DNA from: Thiobacillus denitrificans
GTDB lineage: Bacteria; Pseudomonadota; Gammaproteobacteria; Burkholderiales; Thiobacillaceae
Direction: 5' to 3'
Length of the DNA: 64,000 nucleotides
NCBI GenBank assembly: GCA_002403375.1
Contig: DHHQ01000002.1
Coordinates: 14,005 to 78,004, forward strand
Shown here: positions 60,444 to 64,000 of the stretch, one piece after another
Layout: every line of letters starts with the position of its first letter
How positions within the stretch are numbered: the stretch's first letter is position 1
Translations under genes and position numbers: made by a program
The notes under the pieces: generated by a model
Databases searched by the model: none
What the model was told of the DNA's origin: nothing
Seen by the model: the letters and a program-made list of their open reading frames with translations, nothing else

Positions 60444-61123
60444 AGCGGCCCGCCGTGGTCCTGCTGTCGGGCGGCCTCGATTCCGCCACCGTGCTCGCCA
60501 TCGCGCGCGAGGCGGGCTACGCCTGCCACGCGCTGAGCCTCGACTACGGCCAGCGCCACACCGCCGAGCTCGCCGCCGCCGCGCGCGTCGCCAGGCACCT
60601 CGGCGCCGTCGAGCACCGGGTGATCCGGCTGGGCTTGGGCGAGATCGGCGGCTCGGCGCTGACCGACGCCTCGATCGCCGTCCCCGAAAGCCCGACCGAA
60701 GGCATTCCCGTCACCTACGTCCCGGCGCGCAACACCGTGATGCTGTCGCTCGCGCTCGCGTGGTCCGAAGTGCTCGGCGCGCGCGACCTCTTCATCGGCG
60801 TCAATGCGGTCGACTATTCCGGCTATCCCGACTGCCGCCCCGAGTTCATCGAGGCGTTCGAGCGCATGGCCAACCTCGCCACCAGGGCCGGCGTCGAGGG
60901 GGCGCACCTCAGCGTCCACGCGCCGCTGCAGCACCTGTCGAAGGCGCAGATCATCCGCCGCGGCGTCGAGCTCGGCGTCGACTATGGCGAGACCGTGAGC
61001 TGCTACCAGGCCGACGCCGACGGCCGCGCCTGCGGCCGCTGCGATTCGTGCCGCCTGCGGCGCGACGGCTTCCACGCCGCCGGGATCGCCGATCCGACGC
61101 GCTACGCCGCCACGGGCGACTGA
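60440..61123 (+). CDS. queC: 7-cyano-7-deazaguanine synthase
   Basis: 227 aa. PP-loop SGGLDSATVLAIA, YGQRHTAEL, PARNTVMLSLALAW and the zinc-binding Cys set in SCYQADADGRACGRCDSCRL. Converts CDG to preQ0. ATGA overlap with queE. Confidence 0.96.
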   Translation: MKRPAVVLLSGGLDSATVLAIAREAGYACHALSLDYGQRHTAELAAAARVARHLGAVEHRVIRLGLGEIGGSALTDASIAVPESPTEGIPVTYVPARNTVMLSLALAWSEVLGARDLFIGVNAVDYSGYPDCRPEFIEAFERMANLATRAGVEGAHLSVHAPLQHLSKAQIIRRGVELGVDYGETVSCYQADADGRACGRCDSCRLRRDGFHAAGIADPTRYAATGD

Positions 61124-61291
61124 CCCGCCGCCTCGCGCCGACGCGGCCCGCTCCGCCGCGGCTTCATCGCCGCCCCTGCCGGCTGGTATTTATTGGCCAG
61201 CCAGTCCTGCCCGCGAACCCATTACTATTCGGCAGTTTGTCCGGACCCGGGTCCGGCCCTGCAACGAACATCCCCGAGGAGCTACAGCAGC

Positions 61292-62470
61292 ATGACCTAC
61301 GAAGACTTCGCCAGCGCACAATCGTTTTTCCTGTGGTCGACCTTCGCGATCGCCCTGGTCCTGGGCGCCGTCGTCAACAAGACCAACTTCTGCACCATGG
61401 GCGCAGTCTCCGACTGGGTCAACATGGGTGACACCGGGCGCCTGCGCGCCTGGGTCTTCGCCATCGCGATCGGCGTGCTCGGCGTCGCCGGGCTCGAGGC
61501 GGCCGGCCTGGTGAACCTCGGCGGCACCTTCCCGCCCTACCGCCAGAGCAACCTGGTGTGGCTCGAGAACGTGCTCGGCGGCGCCCTGTTCGGCATCGGC
61601 ATGACGCTCGCCTCCGGTTGCGGCAACAAGACGCTGGTGCGCATCGGCGGCGGCAACCTGAAGTCGATCGTGGTGCTGGGGGTGATCGGCCTGATCGCCT
61701 ACTTCATGATCAATCCCTTCCCCGGCAGCGACAAGACGCTGTATTCGGTGCTGTTCTATTCGTGGACCAGCCCCGCGGCGGTCGCGCTCCCGGCCAACCA
61801 GGACCTCGGCGCGCTGCTGTTCAGCGATGCCGCAAACGGCCGCATGGTGATGGGCGCCGTCGTCGGCATCGTGCTGCTCGCCTGGGCCTTCCTGTCGACC
61901 GACTTCCGCGGCAGCGCCGACAACATTCTCGGCGGCCTCGTCGTCGGCCTCGCCGTGCTCGCCGCCTGGTACGTCAGCAGCAACGTCATGGTCAACGCCG
62001 ACGGCGAACTGATGTCGCTGCAGACCTACGTGCAGGAATGGGACATGTACGCCCCGGCCGAAGCCGTCAAGCCCGCCGCCGCCGGCCCGCTCGCCGCGCA
62101 GTCGTTCACCTTCATCAACCCGATGGGGCAGACCCTCGGCTACGCCGCGAGCGGCTTCGACCGCACGCTGCTGACCTTCGGCATCATGGCGCTCGCCGGC
62201 GTCGTCGCCGGCTCGCTGCTGTGGGCGCTGGTCTCGCGCAGCTTCCGCATCGAGTGGTTCGCCTCGACCCGCGACTTCGTCAATCACCTCGTCGGCGCGG
62301 TGCTGATGGGCTTCGGCGGCGTGCTCGCGATGGGCTGCACCATCGGCCAGGGCGTCACCGGCTTCTCGACGCTCGCGCTGGGCTCGATCCTCACCTTCGC
62401 CGCGATCGTCGCCGGCGCCGCGGTCACGATGAAGGTGCAGTACGCGATCATGATGCGCGGCGAGGGCTGA
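61292..62470 (+). CDS. YeeE/YedE-family sulfur transporter (second copy)
   Basis: 392 aa from ATG 61292 (GAGGAG about 10 nt upstream). Nine or so transmembrane helices and three Cys motifs: KTNFCTMGAVSDW, GMTLASGCGNKTLVRIG and VLAMGCTIGQGVTGFS. The last is the conserved GC-x-x-GQG form. It differs from the copy at 33474 in order and loops, so not a recent duplicate. Stand-alone gene; the 168-nt upstream gap shows no clear promoter. Its 3' end has a diverged echo before the second tRNA-Lys. Confidence 0.88.
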   Translation: MTYEDFASAQSFFLWSTFAIALVLGAVVNKTNFCTMGAVSDWVNMGDTGRLRAWVFAIAIGVLGVAGLEAAGLVNLGGTFPPYRQSNLVWLENVLGGALFGIGMTLASGCGNKTLVRIGGGNLKSIVVLGVIGLIAYFMINPFPGSDKTLYSVLFYSWTSPAAVALPANQDLGALLFSDAANGRMVMGAVVGIVLLAWAFLSTDFRGSADNILGGLVVGLAVLAAWYVSSNVMVNADGELMSLQTYVQEWDMYAPAEAVKPAAAGPLAAQSFTFINPMGQTLGYAASGFDRTLLTFGIMALAGVVAGSLLWALVSRSFRIEWFASTRDFVNHLVGAVLMGFGGVLAMGCTIGQGVTGFSTLALGSILTFAAIVAGAAVTMKVQYAIMMRGEG

Positions 62471-62508
62471 GGCCGGCTGGCGGCGATGCAAGAAACGGCC
62501 GCGGCCCC

Positions 62509-62537
62509 TTTACCCGTTCGAAGCCCTTGGATATAAC
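62509..62537 (+). promoter_or_regulatory. Promoter of first tRNA-Lys
   Basis: TTTACC (62509-62514), 17-bp spacer, TATAAC (62532-62537); closely matches the promoter of the second tRNA-Lys. Confidence 0.65.
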
Positions 62538-62574
62538 CTCGGGCTTTCGCGGATAGGGCGTCAGCCATATCCCC

Positions 62575-62650
62575 GGGTCGGTAGCTCAGCCGGTAGAGCA
62601 GCGGACTTTTAATCCGTTGGTCGCGAGTTCGAATCTCGCCCGACCCACCA
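62575..62650 (+). tRNA. tRNA-Lys (anticodon UUU)
   Basis: 76 nt including encoded CCA. Acceptor GGGTCGG pairs with CCGACCC. Anticodon stem GCGGA/TCCGT with loop CTTTTAA gives UUU. T stem is GCGAG/CTCGC around TTCGAAT. Confidence 0.97.
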
Positions 62651-62662
62651 ACACCAAAAAAG

Positions 62663-62689
62663 GCCAACCGTTCGCGGTTGGCTTTTTTT
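62663..62689 (+). terminator. Terminator of first tRNA-Lys
   Basis: 8-bp stem GCCAACCG / CGGTTGGC with a TTCG tetraloop and T7. Confidence 0.92.
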
Positions 62690-63064
62690 CGTCCCGATTG
62701 TGCTGGCCCCCGCGTTCGCGGGGGGCATGCTGGGAGGCCTGCGGAATTCGCTGCCGCCGGCGCGCGCCGCCTCGGAAGCCCGCGCTGGCGGCAACCGGCC
62801 TGATACCGCACGAGCCCCGCGTTATCCTCGCGCCAATCGCCGGCCTTGAACCCGGAAGGGCTGGGTGGGGCTGGCCGGCGTGGCAGGCGCTCCGCCCTCG
62901 GGGCGATTGCGCGGCGTGCACCCAGAAAAATCAGAAAACGGTGTCTGCCCCGGTTTTGTTCTGCGCCTGCCGTATTCTGCGCCGAGGTTTTGTGATTCCG
63001 GGCTGATTCGCCCGATTCGTGGGCGCAGGATAGGGTGTCCCCATTTCCCCTGGTGGCTTGGAAA
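62690..63064. other. Gene-free stretch between tRNA-Lys and the toxin gene
   Basis: 375 bp with no credible gene. It contains one GTGTCTGCCCC element with complementary arms (62935-62957) and a partial GGTGTCCCC-like sequence near 63034. Confidence 0.5.
62935..62957. repeat. GTGTCTGMCC palindromic element, copy 1
   Basis: Arms AAAACGG and CCGGTTTT surround GTGTCTGCC. A related copy is at 63736-63756 with different but again complementary arms. Confidence 0.55.
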
Positions 63065-63400
63065 TCACGTGCTGCCGATGCGTAGAAGCCGTCGGGTGAG
63101 TGGCGACTTCATGTCTTTCCGCGTGTCACAGACAATGTGGACGTAGATGATTTCCTGCCGGACTTCATAGATTATTCTGTTCATGCCCGAGACAACCTGA
63201 CGGTATTGCGTGAGGTTGAGGCGCTCGAGTTCTTCTGGAACACTGCCGCCAGGCGGGAATGTTCCGATGGTATTCACGGCGTCTTTGATCTTTGCGTAGC
63301 TGGCTTGCCAGGTGCCGTTGCCGAAGTGCTTGATCATGTAGTCTCGCAGTTCCTTCAGGTCAAGTTCCGCCGACTTGAGGAACACGACCTGGAAGCTCAT
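63065..63400 (-). CDS. RelE/ParE-superfamily toxin
   Basis: 111 aa. ParE/RelE fold features: VVFLKSAELDLKELRDYMI, PPGGSVPEELERLN, YRQVVSGMNRIIYEVRQ and IYVHIVCDTRKDM. Predicted ribosome-dependent RNase or gyrase poison. Its ATG overlaps the stop of the upstream antitoxin gene by 4 nt. Confidence 0.88.
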   Translation of the reverse strand: MSFQVVFLKSAELDLKELRDYMIKHFGNGTWQASYAKIKDAVNTIGTFPPGGSVPEELERLNLTQYRQVVSGMNRIIYEVRQEIIYVHIVCDTRKDMKSPLTRRLLRIGST

Positions 63401-63669
63401 TGAACGCCTTCCCTGTCGATGTCGGCAAACACCTCATCGGCGGCGCGGAAATGTCCCTGTTCGATCTCACGGTTGCCCAAAGCCAACAGCTTGAGCAGCG
63501 CCAGCGTCTCCTCCTGTTCCTCGTATGAGCGGACATCCATCACCACGAGCTTGGCTTCCCCGTTCTGGGTAATGAGCATGGGTTCCCGGCTCTCGGAGAT
63601 ATCCCTGATGATTTCAGCTGCGTGGCTCTTGAGATAACTGATTGGCTTGACTTGAGTTGAAAATTTCAT
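63397..63669 (-). CDS. Phd/YefM-type antitoxin
   Basis: 90 aa. Phd/YefM N-terminus (STQVKPISYLKSHAAEIIRD, REPMLITQNGEAKLVVMD) and an acidic C-terminal toxin-binding half. First gene of the minus-strand pair. More AT-rich than the surrounding genome, consistent with acquisition between the two tRNA-Lys genes. Confidence 0.9.
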   Translation of the reverse strand: MKFSTQVKPISYLKSHAAEIIRDISESREPMLITQNGEAKLVVMDVRSYEEQEETLALLKLLALGNREIEQGHFRAADEVFADIDREGVQ

Positions 63670-63735
63670 GGTTTGACTCCTGGCTGGTCGACGGCCGACA
63701 AGACCGATTGTAGTCCGAATTAAGGCGGATGTAGT

Positions 63736-63756
63736 AAATGGTGTCTGACCCCATTT
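63736..63756. repeat. GTGTCTGMCC palindromic element, copy 2
   Basis: Arms AAATGG and CCATTT surround GTGTCTGACC. With copy 1 it brackets the toxin-antitoxin pair. Confidence 0.55.
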
Positions 63757-63817
63757 GGGGACCCTGATGCGCGCCGAGGGGCTGAACGCGGACGATGCAA
63801 AAAACCGCCGCAGACCC

Positions 63818-63846
63818 TTTACCCGTCGGAAGCCCTTCGCTATAAT
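63818..63846 (+). promoter_or_regulatory. Promoter of second tRNA-Lys
   Basis: TTTACC (63818-63823), 17-bp spacer, perfect TATAAT (63841-63846). Confidence 0.75.
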
Positions 63847-63884
63847 CTCGGGCTTTCGCGGATAGGGCGTTACGTCGTATCCCC

Positions 63885-63960
63885 GGGTCGGTAGCTCAGC
63901 TGGTAGAGCAGCGGACTTTTAATCCGTTGGTCCCGAGTTCGAATCTCGGCCGACCCACCA
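63885..63960 (+). tRNA. tRNA-Lys (anticodon UUU), second copy
   Basis: 76 nt including CCA; same acceptor and anticodon arms as the first copy. T stem is CCGAG/CTCGG, a compensated base-pair change relative to the first copy, plus one D-loop change (CAGCTGG versus CAGCCGG). Confidence 0.97.
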
Positions 63961-63967
63961 AATACAG

Positions 63968-63995
63968 AAAGCCACGGTTCGCCGTGGCTTTCTTC
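63968..63995 (+). terminator. Terminator of second tRNA-Lys
   Basis: 10-bp stem AAAGCCACGG / CCGTGGCTTT with a TTCG loop, followed by CTTC. Confidence 0.85.
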
Positions 63996-64000
63996 ATTTC

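Overview
The window is about two-thirds G+C and packed with closely spaced genes. Gene content and order (apaG-rpe-gph-trpE, trpGDC, yebC-ruvCAB, ybgC-tolQRAB-pal-cpoB-queEC) point to a betaproteobacterium. A sulfide:quinone oxidoreductase, an octaheme tetrathionate-reductase-type cytochrome, a triple rhodanese, two YeeE/YedE transporters and an MtrA/MtrB-type decaheme conduit suggest a sulfur- and metal-metabolising chemolithotroph, Thiobacillus-like or related. The genus is an inference, not something read from the sequence.

Layout. 1-4137: end of a NYN/LOTUS gene, apaG (minus), then rpe, gph and trpE; long inverted repeats lie on both sides of gph. 4138-5470: an AT-richer cassette with a nucleotidyltransferase-fold gene, ending in a 123-bp duplicate of the trpE 3' end. 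5531-8583 (minus): MtrB/PioB-type porin and decaheme cytochrome. 8919-14769: three exported proteins sharing a C-terminal Gly-rich Cys sorting signal (JDVT-CTERM type). 14872-26277: a complete type II secretion operon, gspCDEF-(CPBP protease)-gspGHIJKLMN. 26450-28753: a fourth protein with the same sorting signal. 29178-35869: a small Gly-rich secreted protein (minus), then a multiheme cytochrome, cytochrome b, sulfur transporter and rhodanese cluster. 36073-38289: PhoX-like phosphatase. 38356-41065: a sigma-54 activator divergent from an SQR gene that has a clear -24/-12 promoter. 41201-43595: trpG, trpD, trpC. 43693-46639: HerA-like ATPase (minus) and NDH-2. 46646-49924: two toxin-antitoxin pairs, a ROK kinase and yebC. 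49921-54561: ruvC, a UbiA-type prenyltransferase, ruvA, a diguanylate cyclase and ruvB. 54564-61123: Tol-Pal operon and queuosine genes. 61292-62470: second YeeE/YedE protein. 62575-63960: two tRNA-Lys(UUU) genes flanking a RelE/Phd-type toxin-antitoxin pair.

The most coherent system is a surface-protein sorting and export module. Four substrates with a Gly-rich/Cys/DPTLP-type C-terminus surround a type II secretion operon, and that operon carries the predicted cognate glutamic intramembrane protease (MrtJ-like) between gspF and gspG. Two of the substrates have Crp/Fnr-type boxes centred about 42 bp upstream of the predicted transcription start, and a third copy of the box sits in front of an apparently gene-free stretch. 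trpE and trpGDC, normally neighbours in betaproteobacteria, are 37 kb apart here with this accessory material between them.

All calls come from reading the sequence and recalled family knowledge. No database search or structure prediction was run.
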